DNA of 64,000 nucleotides, taken from Ananas comosus. Taxonomy: Eukaryota > Streptophyta > Magnoliopsida > Poales > Bromeliaceae. A program made the position numbers and the translations under genes. The stretch's first letter is position 1. The number at the start of each line of letters is the position of its first letter. Shown here one piece after another: positions 39,251-52,029 of the stretch. The notes under the pieces were generated by a model. The model was not told where the DNA came from, searched no databases, and saw nothing but the letters and a program-made list of their open reading frames with translations. The DNA lies in the NCBI RefSeq assembly GCF_001540865.1, contig NC_033621.1, positions 22,993,279 through 23,057,278 on the forward strand. The letters are read 5' to 3'.

Positions 39251-40444
39251 CTTGATACTCTCTCTCTCTCTCTCTCTCTTATAGAGAAGATGAAAAAACA
39301 GAGTGAGGAGAGAGAGGAGAGTGGACAAACAAACATGTTTTGTACTATTCTAATATGTGACTTGGTTTCGTTTTACTTTTGTCGAATATTTAAGTCAAAT
39401 AAAATGAGCTAGATTTTGCTGTACAACGACCATCTTGTATTCTTTTCAGGTTACTTTAAACAATGAACTTTAAAAAAATTAAGTTTTTTTTTTTTAAAAA
39501 AAAGATAAGAAAATATAATAATATTTGGAAAATTGGGACACATTATAATATATATATAAACTGTAAATATGCAGGACTAGTGTGAAAGGGGACATAACAT
39601 GTTGCTTTCCACATGGTGGCTTTTTTGTCTACTATGAGTTTAATTAGAGTGATTATCACAGGAAGATATGATTAAGTTCTTTTATTTATAGAAGAAGTGG
39701 AAAATTAAAGCTTTGTTTGCGTAGACATAATAGTTTAAGCAGAGAAGGGATTGGTGATATGTATAGGTTTATGGGACGGGGGGGCCATCAAAAAGATGCA
39801 GAGAGGTGGGTCATTGTCCCTTTTGATTTGTTAATGATTGGAAGATGAGAGAGCAGATCAAAGCATTCCCATCGACGATTGATGTTTTTAAACAATTTAT
39901 TGCAAAATTAAATTTTTCTAATATTTATCAAATGGCTCAATAAGCTTTTTTTCTTTCTAATTAAAATTATTGATTCACTGTCCTTCGATGCCAGCGAGTA
40001 TTTTATAAGACTTCGAAATATAAAAAATGTTATATTTTCCTTCAAAAGTAAGGGGAGCCTACGTTTAGTTTCTATTAATTTTTTTAGATGTATAGAACAG
40101 GACAAAATTAATTTTTTTTTTATATTTCGAGGTTAAGATTATTATTAATTAGTACCTTCCGAATAGATTATAAATTTTAAAATCAAAAAATTATTTTGAA
40201 AAGCCTAGAGCTTCAAAAGGTTCTCCCTACTTTTTTATTTCTTTTTTTTTTTTTTTTTCTCTTAGTTCTTATTTGTGGCCCCTAATGAGATATGTAATTC
40301 TATCATTTGGTTACGTACATGTACATGGTCACCGACAATTTTGGATTACTTTATTCAAATGGGTAATTTAAATTTTTAGGCCTTGGTTTAGAGAATATAT
40401 ATATATAGAGAGAGAGAGAGAGATATATATATATATATATATAT
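39251..40444. other. Upstream flank of the transferase array
   Basis: (CT)n at about 39257-39279, then AT-rich DNA with long T and A runs and a (TA)n(GA)n(TA)n stretch at about 40395-40444. No gene recognised. Confidence 0.6.
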
Positions 40445-40809
40445 AGGATTAATTGTATATAGGTCTCTGCGAAATATAGTGAATTACAAATGTATTCCGG
40501 ATGGTGCATTCTCTCTTTCTCGTTCTCGCTCGGAACTAATGTTTTCAAATATGTTCCTATTGAAAAATTTAGATAATTATCATAGGTTAAATATATAATT
40601 TTGATTAGTTTATGAGATAGCTTGACATTTTTACTTTTCTTATATTATACTGTTGTAGTTTTTGAAGGAACTTATTTGTGATAGCAAAAAAGAGGAATAT
40701 ATTTAAAAATATTTGAACTTTTACATGAATAACATATGAAAATTGAATTTTATTGTAGGAATATATTTGTAATTTACTATATCTGTAGGGAGATGTATAC
40801 ATTTAACCT
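40445..40809. mobile_element. MITE C, flanked by (TA)n
   Basis: Left arm aggattaattgtatatagg..atagtgaattacaaatgtat and, inverted from the right end, aggttaaatgtatacatc..atagtaaattacaaatatat form imperfect arms of about 55 bp. (TA)n lies at both borders. Confidence 0.7.
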
Positions 40810-41660
40810 ATATATATATATATATATATATTATGTTGGCCGAGCTTATCAACTCATCCACTGAGTCAACCAATCCATTTTTTAAAAAAACAAAATTTAT
40901 TAAATTAAAAATATAGAATTTTGTTTTTGGTCCTTGAACTATTTGTTTTTTAGTACACTTTCAACTTTACCTTATCAGTACAAAGAGTTATGCTATTCTC
41001 GCCGATTCAACTCGGACAAATTGGTTCGTCGAATCGACAAATTTACTTTTTTTCCAGTAAAATTTCTTCAAATTTACTTCTTTTAATAACTACTTGTAGT
41101 TTACGATGTGGTTTAGGACCATTACAGAGCATATAAGATTTGGATGCATTAATATTTTGTCCAGTATATATAAAAATAAAAGTGTGCGCGTAAATCTCAG
41201 ATTGGGATGATAAAATCTAACCCGATTTGGAATTCGAAACCCGACCCGATCCGATCATAAAGTCTGGCTCAGCAAATCGGGTTCGTACAAAATCCAGGAC
41301 TAGAAACTTTACTGTAAAACTCGGGCAAAATAAGGTCCATTTACCAAAATCTCTAATATTAAGTTATGTAACCGAAGTAAATACGTACAACACGATATTT
41401 TAGATTAGTTTATGCCAAAATTATACAAAATACCTCTACAAATTTTAGTGCTAATTTCGTATTCATAGAGCGTGGATTCGAATTTTGACTTATTAGTTTT
41501 CTTTGAAGTTACGTAAAAAATCGGGTCCGATTGGGTTCGGATTCGAATGTGCGATTCTAAACCATGTTCGGATTTGAAATCCTAATCCTGGTTGGGTTCG
41601 GATCAGAAACTTGGAATGTATGCGTGCGAGTGCACACGTGGCTCGCACACGCGCGCACAA
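40810..41660. other. Intergenic DNA upstream of COG2
   Basis: (TA)n at 40810-40832; at about 41215-41620 repeats of the aacccgacccgatcc / ggttcggattcg type, a dispersed plant repeat. No gene. Confidence 0.5.
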
Positions 41661-41830
41661 GCCCACCGTATTTGGTAGCCCGAGTAGGCCCAAAACTATT
41701 TTGGGCCTAACTACGGGCCCAAACATTTACTCCTTGGCCCAGTGTACATGGTCTACGGAATAGTTGGCGGATAAACCAGCTTATTCCACACTTTTATTCC
41801 GCTTCCTTATCCTGCTCCGCAGGTATAAAT
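41661..41830 (+). promoter_or_regulatory. COG2 promoter: site II (TGGGCC) cluster and TATA box
   Basis: Several GGCCCA/TGGGCC motifs lie at 41661-41741, including a perfect inverted repeat aggcccaaaa-cta-ttttgggcct at 41686-41708. A TATAAAT box is at 41824-41830, about 140 bases before the ATG. Site II motifs are typical of plant housekeeping promoters bound by TCP factors. Confidence 0.6.
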
Positions 41831-41906
41831 TAACTCCACCATTTCGACTCTTCCTTTACCTTGGATCTGAAGCCCCTCCGCCGTTGAAGTCGAAGTAAAC
41901 TCCTCC

Positions 41907-41908
<2 letters not shown>

Positions 41909-41941
<33 letters not shown>
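41909..41941. repeat. (CT)n tract in COG2 5' UTR
   Basis: Uninterrupted CT dinucleotides about 30 bases before the COG2 ATG. Confidence 0.9.
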
Positions 41942-41944
<3 letters not shown>

Positions 41945-41968
41945 CCTTGGAGATCCGAAACCCTAGCC

Positions 41969-44900
41969 ATGGCGGATCTCGTGGCCTCGCCCCTACGGCC
42001 TCCTCCTCCGCCGCTGCCGCCGCACCCGCCCACCGCGACGGACCTCTTCGGCGACCCGATCGAGTCCCACCCGCCGTGGTTCAAGGCCGAGGCCTTCCTC
42101 CGGCCTGACTTCTCCCCGGAGTCCTACGTCGCCGAGCTCCGCTCCTTCGTCCCCCTCGAGAGCCTCGCCGCCGAGCTCCGCGCCCACGCCGACGCCCTAC
42201 AGGCCGAGCTCGTCGACCTCATCAACCGCGACTACGCCGACTTCGTCAGCCTCAGCACCCGCCTTGTCGACGTCGACGCCGCCGCCGCCCGCATGCGCGC
42301 CCCGCTCGCCGAGTTCCGCGGCAAGGTCGCGGCCTTCCGCGCCGCCGTCGACGCCGTCCTCGCCGACCTCCGCGGCGGGCTACGGCGCCGCGCCGAGGCC
42401 GCCGCCGCTCGCGAGGTCCTCGAGCTGCTCCTCGATACCTTCCATGTCGTCTCCAAGGTGCGATCTCATTAAACTCTAGCTGAATCGCGTTGTGCATATT
42501 CGTTTGCATTTTTACTGATCTGGATATGTTTTACGTCTATTCAGTTGTTAGAGACCAATTGGAAATGTTTATAATTTGAATTGTAGATTGTACGCGAGGG
42601 CTTGAATGTATTAGATCTAGTGATATCTGAGGGAAGTATGAGGTAGAAGAATCTGCGAATTGGACCAAAGACTTATCGTTGCAGGTGTAAGAAGGAATGC
42701 AAATGGAATCAGATAGTGCTATGAGAAAATAATGAAGTTACAGTGAAGGGGAGGATGAGTTGTTTGGGAACATCAAAATGAGATAGTGCGGCTTATTCCT
42801 ATTGGAGAGATCCTTACGAAATGAAGTCAAATGAGTGTGCCAGGAGAGGTAGAGGAAGTGTTTAGTACTTTATTGACTTTTTCACTACTTATGTAACGAG
42901 TACCTAACTGTATTTTAATCAGATCACATATGCGTCCACTTGCCTGGTCTGCACTATGAACTAATTGGTTTGAGATATTTCTACTTTCTAGATGGTTGAT
43001 CGACTGAACACTCCAGTTACCCAATTACAGTGCTTCATGATATTTAGTGTGTAGACAGACGGAGTGTTGAGGACGATAAGTTGGGGTCAACAGGTGTTCT
43101 GATGTTCTCCTTCAGTTATATACTTTGTTTAGCACGTTCGTTTCATTAAAGATTGTATATATCCTACTAACTCTATCAGGGACATGGGCAAATGAGAGGC
43201 GTACTCTTTCAGTCTTACATACGAGAATCGATATTCCAAACATAGTAATCGAGAGTTGTGAGTGTTTAGTATTGGATGTCCTTCACTTGAAAAGAAGAAG
43301 AAGATAAAGGAGGTTGAGTTGAATCAAGTATTAAGGTGGAGAAACTAATAATGGGACCAAAGATAGAAAACAAAGTGCTTTATCTGCTCACTTGACATTC
43401 TATTCTCTCTGATAATCATATCCGCAGTGCTATTTACAATATTAAGATTTTACTGTCATATTCAGTTTAGTATACTAGTTATGTTATCTTTTCCATGCAT
43501 CTTGAATTAGAAAGCACTGTCTTCTGAATGAATTTCAGTTTTAAGGTTTTATTTCTTTCTGATATTATCTCTATAATATAAATGTTAATTGTGTGACAAT
43601 AAGGTTTCCCCCTATGTCCAGGTTGAGAAACTCATTAAGGAATTGCCTAGTACGCCTTCCGATTTTTCCACAGCAGACTTAAATTCGGCATCAAAGGGCT
43701 CCGTAAGCAACGATGGTGTGCTGCAGAATGTGGAAAGTGGGACAAATATTAGAGAAACCCAAAGCATTCTTTTGGAAAGAATTGCTAGTGAAATGAACCG
43801 GCTGAAATTCTACATCAGTCATTCACAGGTCTATTTCTCCCCACAGAGAACTTTCAATTTTGATGCATTCATCAACTTTGTCATTTTATATTAGTTGCAG
43901 TATGTCCTTCTCCATCGAATAAATATTGGGTGTTGTCTTGTTTATAATATCCTTTTTTGTGCACTTAAACTATGGAAGAATATACTGAGAAGTGAAGACC
44001 CACAATAAAGGACCACCGTTCCAGACACTTCAGTTTGCAATTTCTATGAGGCACTTTATATTAACTCTGAAACTGATGAGGAACTTCTTAGAGTGGTTTG
44101 GTTTCTTGACTATATCAGTTGTGTTCCTTTTGATTTATTGTTCTACATTATCGATGCAACTAGTTCGATTCAACTTTTTCCACAAATGAAACTGAGCCGA
44201 CACCCAGACAAGTTTGTGTGTAACTAGCAGTTGTCCTCCTCTCCTTAATCCAGTGAATTGTATGGGAACTTGTCCTTTTAATCCTTATTTCTGTTTTCCA
44301 TTATGGCAGTACAGAACCTTCCCTTCATCGAGAACATGGAGAAGAGGATCCAAAGTGCTACACTATCACTGGATAGTAGCTTAGGTAGTTGTTTTGTGGA
44401 TGGCCTAGAACATCGTGATGCAAATGCAATATACAACTGCTTGCGCGCATATGCGGCCATTGATAACACCTCAGCTGCTGAGGAGCTTTTTCGTACAACC
44501 ATTGTGTCAACATTGATTCAGAAGATTATTCCCGTTAGCCCTACACCGGTGGTTACTGGGGTTTCTTCTGATTTACTTGAGGAGGATTATCAGAAAATAA
44601 AGCAATGCGTTGAGAAGGATTGCAAATTTTTGTTGGAAATATCTTCGTTGGGTAATTTGGACAATTCCATAAACTTTCTCGCTTCACTCATTTTCAGAGT
44701 GCTCTTTTCTTTATCATCTAATTCAGCTTTTGTGATTTTCAGCAAACTCAGGATTACATGTTTTTGATTTCCTTGCCAACTCAATACTTAAAGAGGTCCT
44801 CTTGGCGATTCAAAAGGGGAAACCTGGGGCATTCTCTCCCGGAAGACCCACAGAATTTCTAAAGAACTACAAATCAAGCCTGGCCTTTCTTGATTTTCTG

Positions 44901-47900
44901 GAAGGTATTACTTTGTGCTCATTAGCAAATGTTTCCTATCCTGCATCCTTATGTTTGTTTAGTATTTGAATAAGTTTTCAATATCCGTTTTGTGAGGGGA
45001 ATTATTGTGGTATGACTACATCTGCTTCATCTTTTTATTTGCTCTCTCACTCTAGGTATGATGGGTGTATTGATATACACTCATGTGCCTACAGATATCT
45101 AACTCAATATGCTGGTTGCAAAATCAGGAGTACAAAAAGACTTATCAATATAGCGACTTAATATTTATGCACTGCTTTATGTTACGCATGTCTGTCTACA
45201 TTCCAAAACCGTTTTTTGGCTGCATCACTGCCACGGTTTACATGATGAAGTCTTATTTAATCACAATATTTCCTTCCCAAGGTTACTGTCCATCTAAATC
45301 TGCTGTAACGAGATTCCGGTCTGAGGCTATTTACACAGACTTTATGAGGCAATGGAATGTTGGGGTCTATTTTTCACTTAGGTACATCGTTCACCTTGTA
45401 TCTATGCTTCCAGTTTCATTGAAGAAATCTTATTGATTAAGTCATATGGAGCAATTCAATTGCATCAGATTTCAGGAAATTGCTGGAGGTCTCGATTCTG
45501 CTCTTAGCGGCAATATTGTGCCTGTTGAGATTCATGGCAATGAAGAGAACACCCAAACATTGATGTTAAAACAAAGCGGTAAACTAATGGAAAGCTTGCG
45601 GTTGTGCTGGAGTGATGATATTCTCGTCTTTTCTCACTGTGATAAGTTTCTCCGTTTGTCTTTGCAGCTTATTTCAAGGTCAGCCTACTGATATATGGTA
45701 GCTATATTTTCCTTTCTTGATTTCTCTAGCAATAGGGTGTGCTTTCTTATGTACTGGTAGTGTGAAAGCAGGTACTCAACTTGGATTTCTTCTGGCCTCG
45801 CTGCTCGCAAAGCTCGTGGTGGGAGTGCAAACTCTGCCCCAGATGCTGAATGGGCTGTATCTGCACCTGTAGAAGATTTGATTTTTGTATGATAATTTCT
45901 ATTATCCTACTTCCTAAATTGAGTTGCTAGCAGTTATTGTCCTTCAGAATGTGCTTAAAGCATGCACTACCATTTTGATTTAGCACCAAAATTTTCGCTG
46001 TTAAAGTAGGATAGTGAATGAAACGATTCAATTATGAAGATGACTTATTTCTCTGATATTGATTATCTGTCAAGACAGTTTTCTTTTACCAGTCAGGGAG
46101 AAATAATAATTTGCTGCATATTGTAAATTTGTAATAATATGTAATTGTAATGTCTTATTTCTTTTATCGTGAATTATTTATGTTAGCAGTGTCTCTTCTC
46201 TTGCCTCTTTATAAATGGAGTTTGAGCGTAATATTTTAATGTTTTCTTTGTAGATCACATTCAATTGTTTCCTGCTATCTTGTTTCTATTGTTGTCCCAT
46301 GAATGGCACATGTCATTTGTTAGAAACAACTACAATCCCTAATTGCACAATGTGTATTGGTTCAGGAATCACTATCCTTTAGAATGCGCATAAATACTGT
46401 GCTTTTGTTCACAGGTGATGCATGATGTACGTATCCTGGCTAGTGAGCTTTCTGGTGACTACCTTGGTCATGTACTGCAGCTACTTGATTCTTGCTCAGC
46501 TGAAGTACGAGATCTTGTGAAGCAAAGCATTCTGCAAGCTGGAAAATCTTTAGAGGAGTTGTTACCTTCAATAATGGAAGTGATGATTGAGGTCATAGTT
46601 GAGAAGTCTGTTGAGGTAAGCAATATAAGTAATTGCAACTCCTGTGTGCATGCGCATTCATGCATGCTTCGTCTGTCAAATTCTGACTCTCTTTTAACAA
46701 TGTCTATCAATGCTCATTTGACCTTGATTTGTCATTTTCTTTGTCTTTTCTCCCTTTTTTTTTTTTCCTTTTTTGAGAAACCATTGGAATGTTTGATTAA
46801 TCAATTCCTCATTTAATCATAGGACTTGAGGCAGCTGAAAGGTATAACAGCAACATATAGGATGACTAATAAGCTTCCTGTAAGGCATTCGCCATACGTG
46901 TCAGGGATTCTCCGGCCTCTGAAGGTGAATTGTTTCTCCTTTATGAAGAATTATTATTTGATCTTATTAGGTAGTTAATATGTGACTCTGCAGTAAGGTA
47001 CCCTTTTTAATTCGCAATCCAGATTTAGTGATTAATGAATTTAATCATTTCCTTGGGAAATGATGCTCTTGTGTCACTTTAATATTCCATTCTTTATTGC
47101 CTTACACTTGGTGGTCGATGGCCCTAAGATACTCTTCGTGCTTTGTATAGGTGTTTCTCGATGGAGAACGTGTTTCGTATTTAACAAAAGAAGCTACAAA
47201 TGATTTACTCCGTGGTGCAACAGAGAGGATAACAAGCCGCTACTATGAAATGGCATCAGATCTAGTCAATGTGGTAAGTTAGAAGTTCCTTTATTCTTGG
47301 TTAAAAATGCTTTAAAAGATTATAGCTTCTCATTTTCTACTTTTTTTCTTCTTTTAGGCAAAGAAAACAGAGTCTTCATTGCTGAGGTTAAGGCAAGGTG
47401 CGCAACGGCGAGTAGGTGCAAGTTCCGACGCCTCTGACAACAATATATCTGATACTGAGAAGATTTGTATGCAGTTATTCCTTGATATTCAGGTAAAATT
47501 CAAACTATAAGACTGCAATTCTTAATTGATATTTTGGATGCATTGAAAATTTTTGATAGATTGAATTTCTATTTAATTAAGCATGAAAGATTCATTTGCA
47601 TTATTGCATTGCCGTTCTGTCTAATTAAGCATGAAACATTCATTTGCATTGTGTCATTTTTAAGGGGATAAATGTCTTGACACTTCTTGAGCAAGTACAT
47701 TTCTGCAAAGAAAGTGCTGAATTCTTAATATTTGAAATTCGCATCCTTACCCTCATGTAGTAGTCAATGGGGGTAGAATGTATGTTTTAACATATCAGGA
47801 GGGAACATTAAATCACAATCGATTATGGGGCTGCAGCATTTGGCCTTTAGAATTACGTCACCCCATGTGGTGCAACTTTATGATTCGTCTTGGTTCATCG

Positions 47901-48091
47901 AATGTGCTCATTGAAAATGTAGCAGTGACATGTCAAGCTAGTGTTTATCCTTTTTCCTTTTTCTTATTTTGTGTCAGGAATATGGGCGCAACCTCGCGGC
48001 AATTGGGATCAGAGCCGCCGATATTCCGGCCTACCGTTCCTTGTGGCAGTGTGTGGCTCCTGAAGACAAGCAAGCAAACATTGTTTTCTGA
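41969..48091 (+). CDS. COG2: Conserved oligomeric Golgi complex subunit 2
   Basis: Twelve exons keep one frame for 764 residues: 41969-42457, 43622-43828, 44315-44651, 44743-44904, 45282-45381, 45469-45678, 45772-45886, 46415-46615, 46823-46924, 47151-47273, 47358-47492, 47978-48091. Exon 1 is GC-rich and encodes a proline-rich start, then FLRPDFSPESYVAELRS and INRDYADFVSLSTRLVDVD, the diagnostic COG2 N-terminus. Later come NLPFIENMEKRI, RAYAAIDNT, GAFSPGRPTEFLKNYK, QWNVGVYFSLRFQEIAG and a C-terminal LFLDIQEYGRNLAA. Length fits plant COG2. Role from family knowledge: lobe A subunit of the COG tether for retrograde vesicles at the Golgi. Intron 1 is 1.2 kb. No damage visible. Confidence 0.96.
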
Positions 48092-49438
48092 AACCACCCC
48101 CAAATGAGCGATATTTAGAACTTTCGCCTCACCGATCCTCCCCTAAATTTTCCTGCCCCATCTCTTTTATAGTTTGCCGCGCTCTTCGCCCATGCCGCAT
48201 ATGTATACAGACACCCCATACAGGTAAAAATGCGCAAGTACCTGATGCATTTATTGATTCTTTGTTCTCGAAGAAACTATTCCATTTTCAATGAAGCAGA
48301 GGCGATTAGCAATCCCGCCATTATGACGGAAAAAGTGTCTTTCATAGTTCTCTTCAACTAAACACGTTTTGGCTGACTCTGTTGTATACTGTAGAGCTGC
48401 TCGGTTTGATGTGCTTATTTGAAACCCTAGTCAATTAAAGATTATTAAATATTCGTCGTCGAGCTTTGTGGTTGTTGGGTTGTATTGTGTACTAAATGCT
48501 GAACGGATTAAAAGCTCTTATGTCTTTTGTGTGAGATGTATCCGTGTGTCTGTTCAAGGGCTTGTGGTGAACTGGTAATTAGTTGATTACCAGCACAAAA
48601 ATACTTGCAGCTTAAAAGCTCAGGCCTCGTAATTCGCTTTTTTCAGAAAAAAGAGAATGGTGGGTACGATCTTCAACTAGAGACCGTTCTATCCACCGTC
48701 CATGCGTCTTTGAGATTTGTGTTATTCTAATGGATGGAACCTTTGTTTGCACTTTGTTCCGTTTGAGATTGTGAGTAGATTGTGAGTATATTTTATGTGA
48801 CATCAGAAAGAACGAGTGGAAAATATTCGGTTTGTTTTTATATATATTATTATGTTTTGTATATCATAATGGATTAGTTATGATATAAATGGTTAAGGTG
48901 AGAAGCAGATTTTTATATTATTTGCTTCAACTCTATTGTTTTAAGTATTTAGTTTCATATGATTTCTTTTTTTGGGGGGCTAAATTTACATATTTTTTAA
49001 GAACATTTTTTTGAAAAAAAATTTAACCTGCTGAATATGTTAATTAAAAAAATGAACATGCCTCTCTTTTCCTCGTTTTCGGACTCCCAATTTTTTTTTT
49101 TTTTCCTTGCAAATCAATTATATTTTTTGAATTACTTTCATTTTACACCGGAATTTTTTTTTTTTATAAAAGGTGGCATTTTATATTTTACTAGTGAAGG
49201 TCCGCGCTTCGCTGCGGGAGATTTACGCATTTTTTAAAATATTTTGAACAAACTAATATATTTTTGTATTTATGTTGTTATCATTTATTTTAAAAATTTT
49301 AAATTTAAATTTTTAATTTTTTAATCTAATTTTAAATTTTAAACTCTAAAAAATTAAAGAGCTAAAAAAAATAAAAAAATTATTTAAATAGAGAGGAATA
49401 AAAAATAATATGAAAATTGAAGAGAGCAGAGANGTTTG

Positions 49439-49469
<31 letters not shown>

Positions 49470-49500
49470 GATGAGAGTGAGAGGTGCTTCACTGACATCT
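48092..49500. other. COG2 3' UTR and intergenic DNA
   Basis: AT-rich with homopolymer T runs. At about 49195-49225 there is ggtccgcgcttcgctgcggg, wording typical of a dispersed plant repeat. A single N at 49433 precedes a poly(A) run. No gene. Confidence 0.55.
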
Positions 49501-49611
49501 TGCATGAACTGAACAGAGATGCCCGAGCTGCAGCATTCTTTGCTTGTGGAGATCTCGTATGCGGCCTCCTCTCCTCCTCTCCCTTCCTCCAACCCATTCT
49601 CAACTTTGTTT

Positions 49612-49612
49612 C

Positions 49613-49649
<37 letters not shown>
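49612..49649. repeat. (CT)n tract upstream of ENY2
   Basis: CT dinucleotides in the presumed ENY2 5' UTR or proximal promoter; a single N follows at 49719. Confidence 0.85.
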
Positions 49650-49832
49650 ACACATGTTTACCCAAAGAGAGAGAGACCAAAAAAGAAGATCTAGGAAAAG
49701 AGAGCTGCTCCAAGAGAGNAAGGTTCCTTCCATATATAATTGTAGAAACCCTGTGGGGTGTGAAAGGAGAACTAAGGAGAGCATAGGAAAAAGGAATTCC
49801 TATAGCGAGAAGAAAAGAAAAAAAAAAAAACG

Positions 49833-52029
49833 ATGTGAGCTAAATCTAAATCTCTGTACCTCTCTCTATCTGTATCTCTTTTTTTTTTTGGTAAAAATTG
49901 GATTTTGATTCTCCTCGCCCTCTAATTTCGCCCCAAAATTGTTCTCTTTTTCACCCAACTTCGACGTTTTTTCTCCCTAAACTTCTGATATTTTAATCTA
50001 TTTCCACGAAATTGATCAGTTTTTTGCTCTAATTTCGCGTCCGAACCAGGAGGGCTTCGATCAATCGGCCGCCGACCCCCGACGCGGAGGAGGATCCGCC
50101 GCAGAAGGAGCTTTCCCTTCGCGAGATCATCAACATCAAGGTAACAATTTAGACCCTTCTCTCTCTCTTTTTTTTGTTCTTTATTTTGGGAATCCAATGG
50201 AGGATTTCGCCTCGTGAGTTTTGGTAAAGTTAGGGTTTTGATGCATGGGAAGGTGAGGGGAAGTGGAAAGGTACGAGCTTTGGGTCTACTGGGTCTTACT
50301 GTTTTCTCTCATTATAATTATTTTTTTCCTGAATTGGGAATCGATGGGGGGATTTCGCCATGGTGGGTTTTAGTAAAGTTGGGGTTTTGATGGATGGGGA
50401 GGTGAGGGGAAGTGGAAAAGACTGAGCTTTAATGAAGTGTTTTCTTATTTTTATTTATTGATTGTTTATTTTCTTTGTTTGAAGTTGATTGAGAGTGGGG
50501 AGAAGGAGAAGCTGATGGAGCTTCTGAGAGAGAGGCTCATAGAGTGTGGATGGAGGGATGAGATGAAAGCCCTTTGCAGGTTTAATCATCTTGTGATTTT
50601 TCTTTTTTTATTTATTTATTTATTTTGGTTACATTGTTATCTTTGCTTATATTCCTTTTACTGATACAACTTCTAGTTAGCTTGAATCAGTTTGAAATTC
50701 TACTTGTAATCTCTTGAAGTTGTGTTTATGTAACTCAACCTATGCAAGATGTTTCATCTTTCATGTAACAATGATCATCAGAGTATCCAACATCCAAGAG
50801 TTAGTAAAAACGAAAAATTTGATACCACCAAGAAAATTGTGAATCGAGTTCGTCCCATTGCCGTAATGTTGGTTAAAAGAAAATGCCATTCTTTGTTGAT
50901 AAATTGTTTGTTAATTGGTTGAATGAACTTTTCTGTTGATCGTCTGTCTGACATGGGGATCGCTGTACCTGATCGGCAGTTGCGTCTCGCTTTCTTGCAT
51001 GTGCTTAGTTGCACTACTTCATCTTTCCACTTTCCTTGTTTTCGATATTGGTTGTGACACACCAAATTAACAAATAATCCCATATCAGATAGCTAAGGGC
51101 TTGGGCTATAGCATTTTGGGTCATTGGATTGTGCTTAATAAGTTATATGGTATAGGGTACCCAATTAATGGAGCTGTGAGCTCAGGGATGGGTGACCCTC
51201 TAGGAAGCGGAATGTGACATTGGTTCTCTAATATTTTGGGTCATTGTGTGCATTGCGCCGTTTTGCAAGTGACTCTTTCACTAGTTTTTATCAAATTAAC
51301 GCATAACACATCAACCTCAATTGATCCTCTGCGAAGTCATTTCGCTTACTGAAGGAACTTGTTTGTTTTCTTTTTGGCGGAGGGAGTTATTTATGTCATC
51401 AGTTGCTTACATTTTTTTTGTCCCCTCCCTCTTTGTTCTTCCAATTCGTAGGGCTTATGCTAGAAAGAAAGGGAGAAAAAATGTCACGGTCGACGATCTT
51501 GTTCAGGTCATCACCCCAGAAGGCAGAGGTGAGCATTTCTCTGCGCATGTTTCAATTTTTCTTACTCAACCGGAATGGGGTTTGGTTATTTTGTCACACA
51601 CTTCGAAATTTAGGAAAATATATCTGTTCTGCCCTTTAGGAAAATCTTTTTATTCACAAAGTCATGCACCAAAGTGAAACCATTTCTACGGAAAAAAAAA
51701 CAGGTTTTTTTTTTTCTTTACTAATTGTTGTCCATTTGTAGAATTATCATACTATTTAAATTGCCAAGCTTACACGATATTTGAAGGGCTAGTACTCTTG
51801 TTTCTTACTAATATTGATCCAAGTCGAGAATAAAACTTCAATGATGCTAATATTTATATCATTTTCTGGTATATTTCTATAACTTTATCAGTGTATCCAA
51901 TACCCTGAAATTTCTTATTTCTTATTGGTGTCGAACATTTACTTGTATGATGCAGCATCAGTGCCCGATTCAGTAAAGGCGGAACTATTGCAGCGCATCC
52001 GTTCTTTTCTCGTGTCATCTTCCCTGTGA
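49833..52029 (+). CDS. ENY2: Transcription and mRNA export factor ENY2 (SUS1)
   Basis: Exons 49833-49834 (AT of the start), 50050-50140, 50485-50579, 51452-51528 and 51956-52029 sum to 339 nt, 112 residues. The product is recognisable from [72 protein letters not shown] and [14 protein letters not shown], the full ENY2/Sus1 helical fold. Family role: shared by the SAGA deubiquitinase module and the TREX-2 export complex in the nucleus. In the second exon no ATG occurs where the protein should begin; the codon before R-A-S is split. An upstream ..acgAT|GTGAGC donor at 49834 joined to the acceptor at 50049 restores ATG. Intron 3 contains a solo-LTR-like element. Confidence 0.9.
51053..51219 (+). 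mobile_element. Solo-LTR-like element with 5S rRNA-like blocks (Cassandra/TRIM-like)
   Basis: 167 bp starting tgtgacac and ending aatgtgaca (TG..CA borders), flanked by a perfect 5-bp repeat, ttggt (51048-51052 and 51220-51224). Internally, 51077-51105 (atcccatatcag, ctaagggcttgggc) and 51185-51207 (gggatgggtgaccctc, taggaag) resemble two blocks of plant 5S rRNA, as found in Cassandra LTRs. It lies in sense orientation in ENY2 intron 3. Shorter than known Cassandra LTRs, so the family name is tentative. Confidence 0.6.

Noticed and set aside
51077..51222. Functional 5S rRNA gene
   Set aside because: The two 5S-like blocks are too far apart, several positions differ and there is no T-run terminator; an LTR-borne relic fits better.
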